A stretch of 51,860 bases of DNA from a bacterium (GCA_020627925.1 JAHDFY010000007.1:1-51860), one strand, 5' to 3'; counted from the first letter of the stretch, positions 21,968 to 33,044 are shown. Program-made: numbers and translations. Notes: generated from the letters alone by a model not told the origin.

Positions 21968-23017
21968 CTATTCTTTCGTGGATTTTTTTACTCTGTTCAT
22001 GATAGCAAGCCCGATTCCTTTTTCTGGTAAATTTTCTATGAGAATGATAGACATATGTAAATCGTCGCATTTGTGATAGAGATTGTATAGCGATTGAGCG
22101 CATTCGGTGAGTTTGAGGTGTGATCACCAAGGGAATGTGGTGATTGGTTGTAATGTTGCTGGTTTGTCGTCTTGTGGTGTTTGGGGGTTGGTGAAATGAT
22201 TGATAATATTTTTGTGTTTGCTTAAGAATTCTTTGGTTGCTATGAGTCAAATATTGTGGCCTTGGGAGAGCAATTCTTCAATTGTTTTTTTGTGTAAGGC
22301 GTTTATTATTTGTACTTTTCCTGATGGTGCGTAGTGGGTATAACGAGTTCCGGGAGATTGTTCCTGGTGCTTGCTGCTGTATTGGACTATGATGTCTTCT
22401 CCAACAATATCTTTGATATCTTCTTTTGTTATCATCCCTGGGCGCAGGATAAGTATTTCTGTTTCGCTGACCACTTTGACTACTGTTGATTCAATTCACC
22501 ATACACAGTTTCCTCCGTTGATAATAAGAGGCACTTTGTTGTTCATGTCACGATGAGCCATTGATGCTGATGTGGGACTCGGTTTTCATGAAATGTTTGC
22601 ACTTGGGGCTGCGATAGCTGTTCATGAAGCACGAATACACTGCTGTGCTGTAATATGATCAGGAATTCTAACACCGACGCTGTCTAATCAAGCTGTTGCT
22701 GCCTTGCTAATGCTATCTTTTTTGGGAAGAATGATGGTCAGTGGACCTGGCATAAGTTGTTCAATAAGCTTTTTTTCGAGGTCGTAAGTTACTGTTGCGT
22801 AGTGGTCGATACTAGTTTTGCGATCGACATGGACGATGAGAGGGTTATCTTGTGGCCTTCCTTTTGCTGCAAAAATTTTGTTGATCGCTGCGTCATTTGT
22901 TGCGTCTGCTCAGAGTCCGTAAACAGTTTCTGTTGGAATGACTACTACTTCTCCATTTTTTAAAAGTTCTCAGGCTTTTTGGATAGTTGTTGCATTTGCT
23001 CTGAGGATTTCTGTCAT
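21968..23017 (-). CDS. Threonylcarbamoyl-AMP synthase, Sua5 type
   Basis: 349 aa. Makes threonylcarbamoyl-AMP from Thr, bicarbonate and ATP, the first step of t6A37 formation in tRNAs. YrdC domain in residues 1-200: VVVIPTETVYGLGADATN, KIFAAKGRPQDNPLIVHV, LMPGPLTIIL, GVRIPDH, AAPSANISGKPSPT, ESTVV. A C-terminal Sua5 domain follows after the linker SPGTRYTHYAPSG, so it is the long Sua5 form rather than short TsaC. About eight TGA codons encode glycine, including the one in VYGLGAD. Ends in TAG. Confidence 0.93.
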
Positions 23018-23179
23018 AATCAATATTGTTGTAGATAAAGCAGTAATATGAGTCTTTTGTTTTTTTTCTTTATGTGGTTTGTGTCATTTTATATAATTAC
23101 TGTTGTTTTTTTCTAGTGATTTTGCTATTGTTCAGTCATATTTCGGTCGTATTATTTATTTTTTTATAATGCTTATATT

Positions 23180-23767
23180 ATGAAACCAAAAATTATTTTT
23201 TTGATGGGAGTATCATGAAGTGGAAAAAGTACTATAAGAAAAGAAATTTTAAAAATGGATGAAGTTGTGTATGTCCCTTCATGCTCAACAAGAGTAATGA
23301 GACCTGAGGATGGTGAAAAAAATGGACAACCTTACTGGTTTTTTTCAAAAGAAGAATTTGAAAAAATGATTGATAATGATGAGTTTGTAGAATGGGCAAC
23401 AGTGCATAAAGTTGCATACTATGGTAGTAGATATTCAGATTTGCAAGATGTTCTTGATCAATGAAAATACCCTATAAAAGAAATTGAAATATTAGGTTTG
23501 GACAAAATTGTTGCTAATGGTAAGATTGATGGAAAATATGTAACTATTTTTATGGATCTTGATAATGAAACAATGAGAAAAAGAATCTTGTGAAGACAGC
23601 CAAACATTTCACAAGAAGAGTTGCATAATAGATTAGAAAGCGCTGATTATGAAAGAAAAAGAGGCCACGAACTATGTGATTATATTATAGACGCAAGCCC
23701 TACTATTCCTGAAGTAGTTACTACTGTTTCTCGTTTGGTGAGAGAGAAGATTATGGGAGATAAGTAA
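23180..23767 (+). CDS. gmk: Guanylate kinase
   Basis: 195 aa; phosphorylates GMP to GDP. P-loop GVSGSGKST at residues 10-18 (one glycine from TGA), GMP-binding SCSTRVMRPEDGEKNGQPYWF, FVEWATVHKVAYYG, and the lid-region RQPNISQEELHNRLESA. Usual length is about 200. A TATAAT at 23165-23170 lies only nine bases before the ATG, so the transcript may have almost no leader. Confidence 0.95.
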
Positions 23768-23796
23768 AAATATTGATTGGTCAACAATGACCACAT

Positions 23797-23823
23797 AAAA
23801 CACTCATTTAAGGGTGTTTTTTT
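23797..23823 (+). terminator. Terminator after gmk
   Basis: AAAACACT / GGTGTTTT stem and a run of T. A second perfect hairpin, TGGTCA - ACAA - TGACCA, stands just before it at 23778-23793. Confidence 0.7.
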
Positions 23824-23901
23824 ATAGGACAAAAAAACTACAGCATGGGTGTTTTTTTTGTATACTGATAAATAGATGTTTTTAGTTGTTGATTTGTGAT
23901 T

Positions 23902-24264
23902 ATGGAAATTATAGTATTGATTCTTAAAATCGCTGCTGCGCTTATTTTGCTTAAAACTGCTGTCATGAAATTTATGTGAGGGCGCATGGTTTCTACAATA
24001 TTTGCTAATCTAGGTATGGAGCCATGGGGTAGGTACTTTGTTGGAGTATTTGAATTAGCTGCTGTTGCTTTATTTTTTGTTCCTTGATACTTTTGGTTGG
24101 GAGCTTTGATTGCTGGTGGTTTGATGATTGTTATTATTTTGTTACACTTATTCAAATTAGGCATTAATAAAATGTTTTTTATGGCTTTGGGTATCTTGTT
24201 AGTAAGTGGATGGATCTTCTGTATTGATTATCTTGCATGATTAACACCATTTCCTGTGTCATAG
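23902..24264 (+). CDS. DoxX-like small membrane protein
   Basis: 120 aa with four hydrophobic helices: IIVLILKIAAALILLKTAVMKF, YFVGVFELAAVALFFVPGYF, LGALIAGGLMIVIILLHLF, and FFMALGILLVSGWIFCIDYL. The LKTAVMKFMGGRMVSTIFANLGM loop and the G-x-x-E-L-A second helix are typical of the DoxX family. Function is not known; members are linked to redox or thiosulfate metabolism in some bacteria. Three TGA codons encode Gly. A TATACT box is at 23861. Confidence 0.75.
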
Positions 24265-24303
24265 TATAGTACGTTATTTATTGTTGTAATACTTGGTTTG
24301 CTT

Positions 24304-25995
24304 ATGTTTCCTTTTTTTTGAGTAGTTTTGTTGATTGTCGGTCTTGTTTTGCTTTTGGTTGCTTTACAAGATTGGCAAATACAGAAAAAAAATATTGTGA
24401 GGGCTAATTACCCGGTACTTGGTCGTTTACGCTATTTTTTTCATGAACTTCGTCCCTTTTTTCGTCAATATTTTGGTGATGATAATGCATTTTTATCGAG
24501 AAGGATTATTGATTGGATTCTCGATGTTTCATACAAAAAGACAGGATATTTTGCATTTGATAAGTTTGATACGACAAGAACATTCCATGACGGGAAACAT
24601 CAAATGGTGCACGCGATAGCGCCCAAGAATATGGATGAAATGAAACCTATTTATCCGCTTATTGGAAAGAAAAGAAAACATCCATTTCAATTTCATGGTT
24701 TTTTTTATAGGAGCGCAATGAGTTTGGGATCTCTTGGTTTTGAAGCAACGAAGACGATGGCTAAGTCTTGTGCGGAAATTGGTGCTCCATTTAATACCGG
24801 GGAGTGAGGTCTTTCGGTGCACCATATCCCGAATGTTCCGTTTTCTTTTGACAAAAAGTTTTTTGCTTATAAACAATTACCTGTATGGACTAAATGGTTC
24901 TACAAAATGTTGCCTACTATTAGAATGAAGAATAGATTTATAGAGTGGTGTGGTAATTATTTTGAGCCAGAGAAGTGAGAGAGAGATTTGTTTTTGTTTG
25001 ATTATGATCATTGGCTCTTTTATACTATTGATTGGGATGCCCCTTTGGAGGCTTTTCCTCAACCAGAAGATCTTGGGCCAGAATATGGGACTATTATTTT
25101 GCAAATAGGTTCTGCTTTGTATGGAATGAGAAAAAAAACAAAAGACGGCTCTATCGTTGTGGATTGGGATAGGTTCCAAAAAACTTCAAGTTTTGCTCGT
25201 GGGATTGAAATTAAACTTGCTCAGTGAGCAAAGCAAACATGAGGAATTCTAAAGGCATACAAGAATACTGACACTATTGCAAGGATTCGTGGTGTTCATT
25301 CAGGTGTAGAATTAGTGTCTCCCAACAGATTTCCTTACTATCATCATGATAATGAAAAAGAATTTTTTGATTTTATAGAAAAAGCATCGATATTGTCAGG
25401 AGGAAAACCAGTAGGATGCAAAATTGTTATTTCTGACAAATGAAATATTGAACCTCTTGCCAAATATATGGCAACGCTTCCTGTTGAACAATGATTAGAT
25501 TTTATCACAGTTGATGGAGGCGATGGAGGTACATGAGCAGCCCCATTGGCTCTAGGTATTCTTTTTGGTAAGAAAGCATACGATGCTATTACTATTGTTG
25601 ATAATATTCTCAAACAATATGGTGTAAGAGAGAGACTCAAAGTGTTTGCTTCATCAAAATTGTACGCTCCTCATCAATCAGCAAGAGCTCTTGCTTTGTG
25701 AGCTGATGCGGTAGGGAATGCTCGTAGTGTGATGATTGCATGATGATGTATTAGAGCTGGTTTGTGTAGTGGAGAGCATGGTCCTTGTCCTGTAGGAATT
25801 GCAACTATGCAAAGAAATAAGAGGCGTGGATACGAGCAAGTTCGACAGCAAAAAGTAGAACATATAAAAAATTACATTAATGCTCACAATCACTGATTGA
25901 TGCAAGTTGCCGCCGTTGTTTGAGTTGATTCTCCGTCAAAATTATCACCTGATCATATTATGGCTCCTACGCAACATATAAATCCTGAATTTTAA
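24304..25995 (+). CDS. FMN-binding glutamate-synthase-like membrane protein
   Basis: 563 aa. One N-terminal membrane helix (residues 5-24), then the FMN-binding (beta/alpha)8 domain of glutamate synthases: AMSLGSLGFEATKTMAKS near residue 139, FNTGEGGLSVHH, IEIKLAQGAKQTGG, SGGKPVGCKIV, DFITVDGGDGGTGAAPLAL. The 3Fe-4S cysteines are in GGCIRAGLCSGEHGPCPVG around residue 482. This is the stand-alone GltB-domain family, without the amidotransferase domain, so it cannot use glutamine directly in the classical way; the real substrate is unknown. About ten TGA codons encode Gly, several at invariant positions. Followed by tRNA-Thr. Confidence 0.88.
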
Positions 25996-26072
25996 GTATC
26001 TTCTATAAAAGACTATCTATCTGGTAAATTCATATTGCATTTCTCTCCTTCTTTGCTATGGTTGGATCACGC

Positions 26073-26148
26073 GCCACCATAGCTCAGTAGGTAGAGCGCA
26101 CCCATGGTAAGGGTGAGGTCACCGGTTCAATCCCGGTTGGTGGCTCCA
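26073..26148 (+). tRNA. tRNA-Thr (GGT)
   Basis: Full cloverleaf: acceptor GCCACCA/TGGTGGC, D arm GCTC/GAGC, anticodon stem CACCC/GGGTG with loop ATGGTAA (anticodon GGT), T arm ACCGG-TTCAATC-CCGGT, and an encoded CCA. Confidence 0.96.
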
Positions 26149-26150
26149 TT

Positions 26151-26173
26151 AAGCGCGTCAGTGCTTTTTTTTT
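26151..26173 (+). terminator. Terminator after tRNA-Thr
   Basis: AAGCGC / GTGCTT stem with a GTCA loop followed by nine T. Confidence 0.7.
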
Positions 26174-26198
26174 GTTTTGCAAAAAAAATGACGTAATC

Positions 26199-26221
26199 AA
26201 AAAAAAGAGCCAAAGGCTCTT
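26199..26221 (-). terminator. Terminator of the lipoprotein gene
   Basis: On the minus strand AAGAGCC - TTT - GGCTCTT is followed by a run of T. It begins one base after the lipoprotein stop codon. Confidence 0.75.
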
Positions 26222-26222
26222 C

Positions 26223-26777
26223 TTAATTTATTTTGAGTATGATATTATTTGCTATTGCTTGTGCTGCTGCAAGTTTTTTGATTTCATTGTCTGGTCACTG
26301 TACAGTGATGTAAAAAACGTTGTTATCGCTTCTTACAAGCAGTAGACTTTTGGTTGGAAACCAGACTGCTTCTTGAGCAAATCACATAGCAATTGCTTCG
26401 TAGTCAAAATTAGATTGACCTTTGAGTCATAACTGTTGATTGTGAAACGCATTATCGTATGTTGTCTGCACATCTTTATTGAATGGTGAGTAGACTACTG
26501 TTATATTTCATCTATTGTATTCTAATCATTGCTGTTCCCATTCATAGATACAAGTTGTAGTAGCCTGTGATGGTGGATTTGCAATTGTTAGTAATGAATC
26601 ATCTTTTATCCACTCTTGTCTGAGCAGAAAGTCTGCCGTTATTACCTCACAACTAGTGTGAATTTTTTGAGGTCAATCTCCAAGAGCTGGTTCTTCAATT
26701 TCTGGTAATGGTTGTTTGCATCATGTCAGTACGATAAGAGCCATTGATGCGAGTATTGACGCATAAAAGCGTTTCAT
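26223..26777 (-). CDS. Lipoprotein of unknown function
   Basis: 184 aa. The N-terminus MKRFYASILASMALIVLTGC is a lipoprotein signal with lipobox LTGC; the Gly of the lipobox is a TGA codon, so the signal is visible only under the glycine code. The mature protein has a short acidic Pro-rich linker (KQPLPEIEEPALGDG), then a compact domain with two more cysteines (HTSCEVI and TTTCIYEW) that could form a disulfide. No family recognised. A TATACT at 26793-26798 on the minus strand is the likely -10, which gives a leader of roughly nine bases. Its upstream region overlaps the tRNA-Arg gene. Confidence 0.8.
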
Positions 26778-26801
26778 ACTTGTTTGATAAGTAGTATAAA
26801 T

Positions 26802-26873
26802 CAAGGGGCATGGGACTTGAACCCATAATGACGGTTCCGAAGACCGTTGTGTTACCTATTACACCAACCCCTC
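26802..26873 (-). tRNA. tRNA-Arg (TCG)
   Basis: Acceptor GAGGGGT / GCCCCTT (with wobble pairs at both ends), D arm GTGT/ACAC, anticodon stem ACGGT/ACCGT with loop CTTCGGA (anticodon TCG), T arm ATGGG-TTCAAGT-CCCAT, discriminator G. CCA is not encoded, unlike the Thr and Leu tRNAs here. Confidence 0.92.
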
Positions 26874-26901
26874 ACAAAGAAAATCCTCAAAAAAGTGGAT
26901 T

Positions 26902-27789
26902 TTATTGAACAACTAGTGGCTTGATCATGCTTTCTTGTAGTAAGTTAATAGTGGCTTGATCATAGTTGTTTATTTCTAAATACGAAATAATACGTGATTT
27001 AAAAAAATCAGCACGCTCTTTTTTAGTGATTTTGCTAAAGCTTGCAATAGGTTTATACCAATGAGCTAATTGTTCTATAATTTCATAGTCGTTAATGGTG
27101 ATTTGCATCACCTCACCATCATTAGAATCTTGCATTGTGTGATCAACAAGAATGCCATCGTGTTTGAGCGCTAAGATCATTTGCTTGATTGTCTGAGCGA
27201 GCTGTCCATAGACTCAAAATATCGGAATATGTATTTTGATTGACAAAAGCTCATCGTGTTTTGCTTGGTAATTTCCATAAATAAGAGATAAACCAAACAA
27301 AAAACTTGTAATGTGATACGTGTCGTTCAGGTCCTCTTGAGATTGTGCTGACGTTGGTGTAGTTGCTCGTGTGATGTCATTGTTGTTGTTGAGGATGACA
27401 TTGGATTGTAATGCTTGTAGTGATGTTTGTAAATTTGCTGTTTTCTGTTGGTTTATGCGATATAAGAAGTGGTTTTTTTCTCCATTGATTTCATCAAAAC
27501 TTGAAAACAATGTAAACGCACTGTTGAATGAGGCAACGTGATAGCAGTCTTTCTTTTTTTGAGGAATTTTGCTATGTATTGCGCCTTCTAGTTCCTGTTG
27601 AGGAACATAAAATATTGTCATTTTTTGACCGAGATTTTTGAGACTAATGTTTTTTAGCTGTCTTTTGTGAAAGACCAAAATATCCCTATCATAGTCAGAA
27701 AAATGAAAAGAGCCTGCTTTGACGTTGTACTGTTTTTGTATCGTATGGACGTCAGAGGTGGCTATGATGTTATTGCTGAGATAGAGCAT
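26902..27789 (-). CDS. Hypothetical protein, possible LAGLIDADG-like domain
   Basis: 295 aa, one frame through a TGA at 27214. Residues 1-130 are mixed, with DYDRDILVFHKRQL and FNSAFTLFSSFDE. A Gln/Asn/Thr-rich linker follows (about 110-155). From residue 163, FLFGLSLIYGNYQAKHDELL is followed by a beta strand, a helix (YGQLAQTIKQMILALKHDGI) and EVMQITINDYEIIEQLAHWY. That order resembles a single LAGLIDADG unit, but the acidic residue that would bind metal is replaced (LIYGN), so if related it may be a DNA-binding relative rather than a nuclease. The gene starts two bases past the ftsW stop, suggesting co-transcription with ftsW. Confidence 0.5.
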
Positions 27790-27791
27790 AA

Positions 27792-28934
27792 TTATTTGTT
27801 GGTATAAAGTATTTTGTACAGAAGTACGACTTCTATAAAATTAACCATCAGCGCGGTTCCTCCAAAACTGATAAATGGTAATGTGAGGCCCGTGTTGGGG
27901 AGTAATTTGAGGTTTACTCATAGATTAATGAACATTTGCAGTATGATCAAAGAGAGGAGCCCTGTTGCAACCATTTTGAGATGAAAGCTTTGGACGTGCG
28001 GCAGTTTGATGAGACAAAAATAAGCGAAAAGAAAATAGAGGGATAAAATAATAATATTTCCTAAAAACCCTATTTCCTCTGAGAATGCTGAAAAAATGAA
28101 ATCTGATTGTGCTTCGGGGATGTATCATAGTTTTTGCAGTCCTTTTCCATAACCATTTCACCAGAATCATCCACCACCGATAGCAATAAGCGCTTGCTGG
28201 TTTTGCCAACCCACTTCTCTGTTATCTTCATCTGTATCAAAACCAAAAAAGTAGGCGAGTCTATCTTCGATATAACCAAATTTGGTCGTTGTGACACTTG
28301 CGATTAGTCCTACAGCTAGTGCACTAAAAATACCGGCCAAACACAAAACAAGAATTGATTTTCCTTTTGCTCATGCGTATCGCAGCATAAGTAATCCTGT
28401 TGATCACAACACTAACACTGTCCCAATATCAGGAATCAATAAGAAGACAAAAAGCAGTATGACGTGAAGTACCGCAAATGACACAAAAAATTCATTAGTG
28501 TTCATTTTTGTTTTTTTTCTGATGAACCGTGATGCCAAAAACAACACGTATCATATTTTGAAAAACTCGGAAGGTTGTAGGGTAAATGATCATGCTATTC
28601 TTACCCATCCTCTTGCTCCATTAAATGTTGCTCCAATAGGTTCGGGCAAAAATACGGCCATTTGAAACAAAAAAGCCAAGAGAAATAATCCAATAACAAT
28701 TTTGTGGTTTTGTAAGTGTTTTGTAGGAAATAGGTAGGCGGCCACTCAAGCAAAAAACGCAACAATAAGATTCCTTATTTGCCTACTAAAATAGAAATAG
28801 TTTGATGGCTCTCCTTCCCAGATTCCTCCTTTGATAAGATCCAGCGTAAGCGTAAACGATTCATGAATACTTACACTAAAAATAGCCAAAAAACCAATCA
28901 ACACTAATGCTCAAACGATTATAATAAGGGGCAT
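27792..28934 (-). CDS. FtsW/RodA/SpoVE-family peptidoglycan polymerase
   Basis: 380 aa SEDS protein with about ten membrane helices. Motifs: WVRIAGSFTLQPSEFFKI near residue 100, DIGTVLVLGSTG near 170, the loop GGGFWGNGYGKGLQKLGYIPEAQSDFIFS with PEAxxDFIF near residue 260, and the C-terminal NTGLTLPFISFGGTALMVNF. The catalytic aspartate is in the DIGT loop. Motifs do not decide between division (FtsW) and elongation (RodA), so no symbol is given. Many TGA codons encode Gly. Start ATG 28932-28934 gives MPLIIIVG; an upstream non-ATG start is possible. Confidence 0.9.
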
Positions 28935-29035
28935 ATTGTATGATGTTTGGTAAACTTTATCAAGATAGTGATTTGGGTTGTAATGACAATAAAAAATAGA
29001 TAGAGTGTATAATGATTTATGATAAACAGTAACAA

Positions 29036-29644
29036 ATGTATAATCCGTATGACCACTATTTTACCAAAGCTAAAAAGACCAAATTTAGAGCAAGAAGTGC
29101 TTTTAAATTAGAAGAGATTGATAATAAATTTCATATTTTTGATGATTCTGTGAAGGCTGTTATTGATGTATGATGTTCTCCATGAAGTTGGTTGCAATAT
29201 GTCTACCACAAATATTCAGACAAAAAAAAACATCCTACAATAATTTGATTTGATCTCAAACCAACGAGCGCGATTGGAGATAATGTGTTTACCTATCAGC
29301 AAGATATTGAACAACATGAAGAAGTACAAGCTCTTTTGCTAAAGCATCATATTGACCGTGCAGATGTGATTATTAGTGATATGGCTCCTGATACAACCGG
29401 AGATAAATGGACAGATAGTCTTAGATCAGTTGGTCTTATTGAAAGCACATTATGGATGTATGATCGTATTTTGCAATCAAATGGGAAGTTTGTGATCAAA
29501 GTCTTTATGGGACCAGGTTTTGATGAACTTCGTGATACCTTCAAATCAATGTTCGGTGCGAAAAATATCAAGGTTTTTAAACCTAAAGCATGTAGAAAGA
29601 ACAGCAAAGAGACATACATTATAGGATTGGGACGTGATAAGTAA
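29036..29644 (+). CDS. rlmE: 23S rRNA Um2552 2'-O-methyltransferase
   Basis: 202 aa FtsJ-type enzyme. The KDKE catalytic set is visible: Lys in RSAFKLEEID (residue 24 region), Asp in ISDMAPDTTGD, Lys in GKFVIKVFMG, and Glu in NSKETYIIG. The SAM loop reads VIDVGCSPGSWLQ with both glycines from TGA codons. Length is normal. A TATAAT at 29008-29013 lies 22 bases before the ATG. Confidence 0.95.
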
Positions 29645-29696
29645 TATTGATGATGAATGCAGCCAGAAAAAAAATATTTTTTGTGCGTTCATACAA

Positions 29697-29724
29697 TTGA
29701 CTTTTGTTACTAAAAACCTATACT
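29697..29724 (+). promoter_or_regulatory. Promoter for der
   Basis: TTGACT, 16 bp spacer, TATACT. The predicted start of transcription is about seven bases before the der ATG, so the leader would be very short. Confidence 0.55.
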
Positions 29725-29737
29725 TTTCTCATATTTT

Positions 29738-31162
29738 ATGAAACAACAACACATCGCAACTATGCATATATGATTGGTGGGAGCAACCAACGTTGGTAAG
29801 TCATCCCTGTTTAATAGATTAATTGGTCAATTTCGTGCCATTGTAACAGAAGTTCATGGAACAACGCAAGATATATTGATGCATACGGTACAACATGAAG
29901 CTCTTTGAGAGCTTGTTTTTTCTGATAGCCCGTGATTGACAAGTTTTGACGAAGAATGGCTATTTATTACTACGTTGGTTGAGAGTTCGGATTTGCTGCT
30001 TTTTGTGATGGACAAAAATGTTGGTATTACTGCAAAAGAGCAAAGAATTCATGAATATATTCAACAAAATGGTTTCCAAGACAAAGTTGTTTTTGTTGTC
30101 AATAAATATGACGCTCCAATGAGTGACGATGATTATTTGATCGCACTGAGTGAGTATTATGGAATGTGATATGAAGATGTTGTTGGGGTGAGTGCAAAAG
30201 CGGGTCACAATATTTCTATGTTGTGGAGCATTATGCAAGGAAAAATCAAAAATGTAGCAGAACAGCACGAAGCAAAAAAACATATACACAAAAAAATACC
30301 ATTGGCTATCGTGGGAAAACCTAATGCAGGTAAATCAACATTGATGAATACATTAGCAAAAAAACATATTTCGAGAGTAGAGGATAAACCAGGAACAACG
30401 TTGGATTATCTACAACACGATATTGTCTATGATAAAAAAGAATATACTCTGTACGATACAGCAGGTATTAGAAAAAAAGCGAAAACACGTGGGTTGGAAA
30501 AGATCGCATATGACAAAACAATTTCGATGATCAAATATGTAAGGCCTATCGTGGTGTATTTGTTGGATATGACACAAGGATTGACTCATAGAGATATGAC
30601 ATTGATTGAAGAAATTCACAACAAGGCCGTGCCGTTTTTGATTGCATTGAACAAGACGGATACGGTTGAAAAAGAGGAATATAGAAAATATGTTGAAGAT
30701 CTAGCAAAACGTTTTAATCACATGAAATACGTTCCTATCGTTCCTATTTCTGCTTTGAATGGAAAAGGTTTTGGGAATTTGTTTACGATGGTTGGTCGTT
30801 TGTACAAAGAGTCTCGCAAAAAAGTTTCTACTGGAGAGTTGAATTCTATTGTGACCAAGGAATTTATTACAAGACCTCCACGTTTTCCAAAAAATAAAAT
30901 CTGTAAGATTTTTTATATGACACAAGTTGACAACAACCCACCAAAATTTATGATTTTTGTAAATCATTTGAATAGAGCAAATTTTTCTTTCAAAAGATGG
31001 GTGGAAAATACGATTAGAAAACACTATGGATTTATTGGTGTTCCTTTGGTGCTGATTTATCGTGGAAGAGAGGAGAAAAAACACAGTGAACATTCTCGTG
31101 ATTTTCAAGATAGAATCAGGCACGAACGCGATAGAGAGCTTGGCTTAGAAGAAGAGGAGTAG
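29738..31162 (+). CDS. der: Ribosome assembly GTPase Der (EngA)
   Basis: 474 aa with two tandem GTPase domains, the hallmark of Der. Domain 1 (residues 10-170): [15 protein letters not shown] (in place of DTPG), VNKYD, VSAKAG. Domain 2 (residues 187-350): [33 protein letters not shown]. The C-terminal KH-like domain follows ([49 protein letters not shown]). Glycines in domain 1 are often TGA, while domain 2 has none. Der matures the 50S subunit. Confidence 0.96.
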
Positions 31163-31212
31163 GTGTGTGTCTATAGGCATAGCGGCATAGTTTATTTTGA
31201 TGACAAGAATAC

Positions 31213-31530
31213 ATGAAAAAAATAAATGAGACTTTTGTGTGTGTTCATTGTGGCTATCATGTTCCTCTTGCTGCGAGGACGTGTAGAAATCATTGTCCAC
31301 GTTGTTTTGTTTCCTTGCATGTTGACGGAAAAATTCCGGGAGACAGAGCGAGTGCTTGTGATGGTTGGATGTATCCAGTCGATTACAAATTACTTAATGG
31401 GGATTACAAAATTCTTTTTGCTTGTGCTAGTTGTGGTAAACAACATCGAAACAAGAGAGCAATTGACGATGAGGTAACTTGTTTGCCAGATCTTATCAAA
31501 GAATATCGTTCACGTTTTCTTCAACAATAA
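31213..31530 (+). CDS. RNHCP-domain protein
   Basis: 105 aa. Two zinc-ribbon-like cysteine pairs: CVHC near residue 10 and CASC near 75, with the family signature RNHCPRCFVSLHVDGKIPGDR (about residues 25-45; the fifth to seventh positions CPRC). Known as a small RNHCP family of unknown function. Genome role unknown; zinc binding is inferred. No TGA codons. Starts 51 bp after der and ends at a terminator, so it may be read with der. Confidence 0.8.
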   Translation: MKKINETFVCVHCGYHVPLAARTCRNHCPRCFVSLHVDGKIPGDRASACDGWMYPVDYKLLNGDYKILFACASCGKQHRNKRAIDDEVTCLPDLIKEYRSRFLQQ

Positions 31531-31538
31531 AAAAACAG

Positions 31539-31575
31539 AAGCCTTACAAGATAGTGAATCTCGTAAGGCTTTTTT
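31539..31575 (+). terminator. Terminator after the RNHCP gene
   Basis: AGCCTTAC / GTAAGGCT perfect stem with a 15-nt loop, then TTTTTT. Confidence 0.8.
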
Positions 31576-31577
31576 AG

Positions 31578-31881
31578 TATGCTGTTAGTCTTTTCTGTGC
31601 TGTACTGTTTAATCGTCTTACGGAGATTTACTCTCACTCCGTGCAGTATTTTTAGTTTTGTGTGAAGGAATCAAATATTATCTTCCTTCGTGGCTTCTGC
31701 CTTCGTGGTTTTTTTTCATTTTAAAAAAAGTTGGGGATTTGTTAATGTTAATAAATTAAGTTTCATCTGTGTGACCTGTCTAGTCGTCATACTAATGTAA
31801 TTTCCTAACAGCATATTTTCTACTACTACCCTTGTATGCAAGGGCAGCAATCATTATAATGACTTGTAATAGTATTACAAG
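31578..31881. other. Intergenic stretch rich in inverted repeats, possible structured RNA
   Basis: No gene is seen between 31531 and 31943. An 11-bp inverted pair TATGCTGTTAG (31578) and CTAACAGCATA (31805) encloses two hairpins: TACTG/CAGTA plus ACGGAG/CTCCGT (31603-31648), and GAAGGAA/TTCCTTC (31664-31689). Outside it lie CCCTTG-TATG-CAAGGG (31829-31844) and CTTGTAAT-AGT-ATTACAAG (31863-31881). A short direct repeat CCTTCGTGG is at 31686 and 31700. No tmRNA, RNase P or 6S signature was recognised. Confidence 0.35.
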
Positions 31882-31943
31882 CATCTTGTTTTAATGTAAT
31901 GATATATAATAATTATCATTGCTTTGTTTGATTTGAAAACAAT

Positions 31944-33032
31944 ATGATAAAACTATCCTTGTTACCAAAGATTTTGTTTGGTATTTGTTGTTTTTGTGTG
32001 ACACATGTTTTTTCTTTTGATCGTGCAATTATGGATCAATCTTTTTCTTTGATTGATTCCTTGGCTAATCAGTCAAAAGTAGATACATGATTTGTTGCTC
32101 GTTTGTCTTCTCTGCAGTATGACTATACTCATGACAAGGCGGTGTATGATTATCTTTCTTCATTGAGACATTATGCTGCCGATATCGTGTTTGCTTTGTC
32201 ATTAGAACCAACTGATCATTATGTATGATATAATTATTTTGTTCGTAAAGGAGTAGTGTATTATGATAATTATATTATTCATAATGCAGATGTTGCTTCT
32301 TTTGATGCACTTGATTATGATTATGCGATCGACGAACACTGTGCATATTTTTTTAACGCTTGTGTCTGGCCTCTTTGAGAAGCAAACCGAGAATTCTTGG
32401 GTGATAATTTTTCTCGTTATGCAACAACTATTTTTCGAAAAGACATCCCTTTAGACGCAAATGGTCTCACTTTTTCTCTTCTGGGCCAACATTATGCCAA
32501 AGACGACCAATTTGTTTATTTTGCTGGTAAGCAAATGTCGTATGATGTTGATTCTTTTGTGTTGCTTGGTGATGGTTATGTCGTAGATAGTGGAGGAGTT
32601 TATTACAATAATATTCCTCGAAATGTTGATCGTGATAGTTTTGAATATCTTGGTCATCATTATGTCAAAGCGAATGGTCATATCTTTTGGTATCATCAAC
32701 AGCAAGCGTATGATCATGATTCTTTTGTTGTTTTAGATCCTCACTATGTTGCTGATCGCAATGGTGTATACTTTCGTAATATATTGTTATCTAATACTTC
32801 CCAAGATGATTTTGTTATATTGGAGTATCCTTTTGCAAAAGATACACATTATGTCTACGAGCAAGGAAAAAAAGTCTCACGGCTTGATGCAAAAAGTTTT
32901 GCTATTATAGATCTGTCACAATGATTAGTCCGCGATAAATATGGTATATACAAAAACCGACAATGGCATGAATGAACATGGCGAGGAAGAATAGGAAACT
33001 TGCTACAGAGAATATGGAGTAAATTATGGTAG
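31944..33032 (+). CDS. Secreted DKNYY-type repeat protein
   Basis: 362 aa. Signal peptide MIKLSLLPKILFGICCFCVT, cleaved near HVFS. From about residue 150 to 330 there are five or so repeats with the form 'SF..LG..Y.KD...VY..G': YAKDDQFVYFAGKQ, YVVDSGGVYYNN, YVKANGHIFWYHQ, YVADRNGVYFRN, FAKDTHYVYEQGKK. This matches the DKNYY family found in cell-surface proteins of several bacteria; function unknown. Probably exported or periplasmic. Five TGA codons encode Gly. Confidence 0.75.
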
Positions 33033-33044
33033 AAAAAATGTTGT

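Noticed and set aside
31686-31708. CCTTCGTGG direct repeats as a CRISPR or satellite
   Set aside because: Only two copies of nine bases, with no regular spacers. No CRISPR array was seen anywhere in the window.
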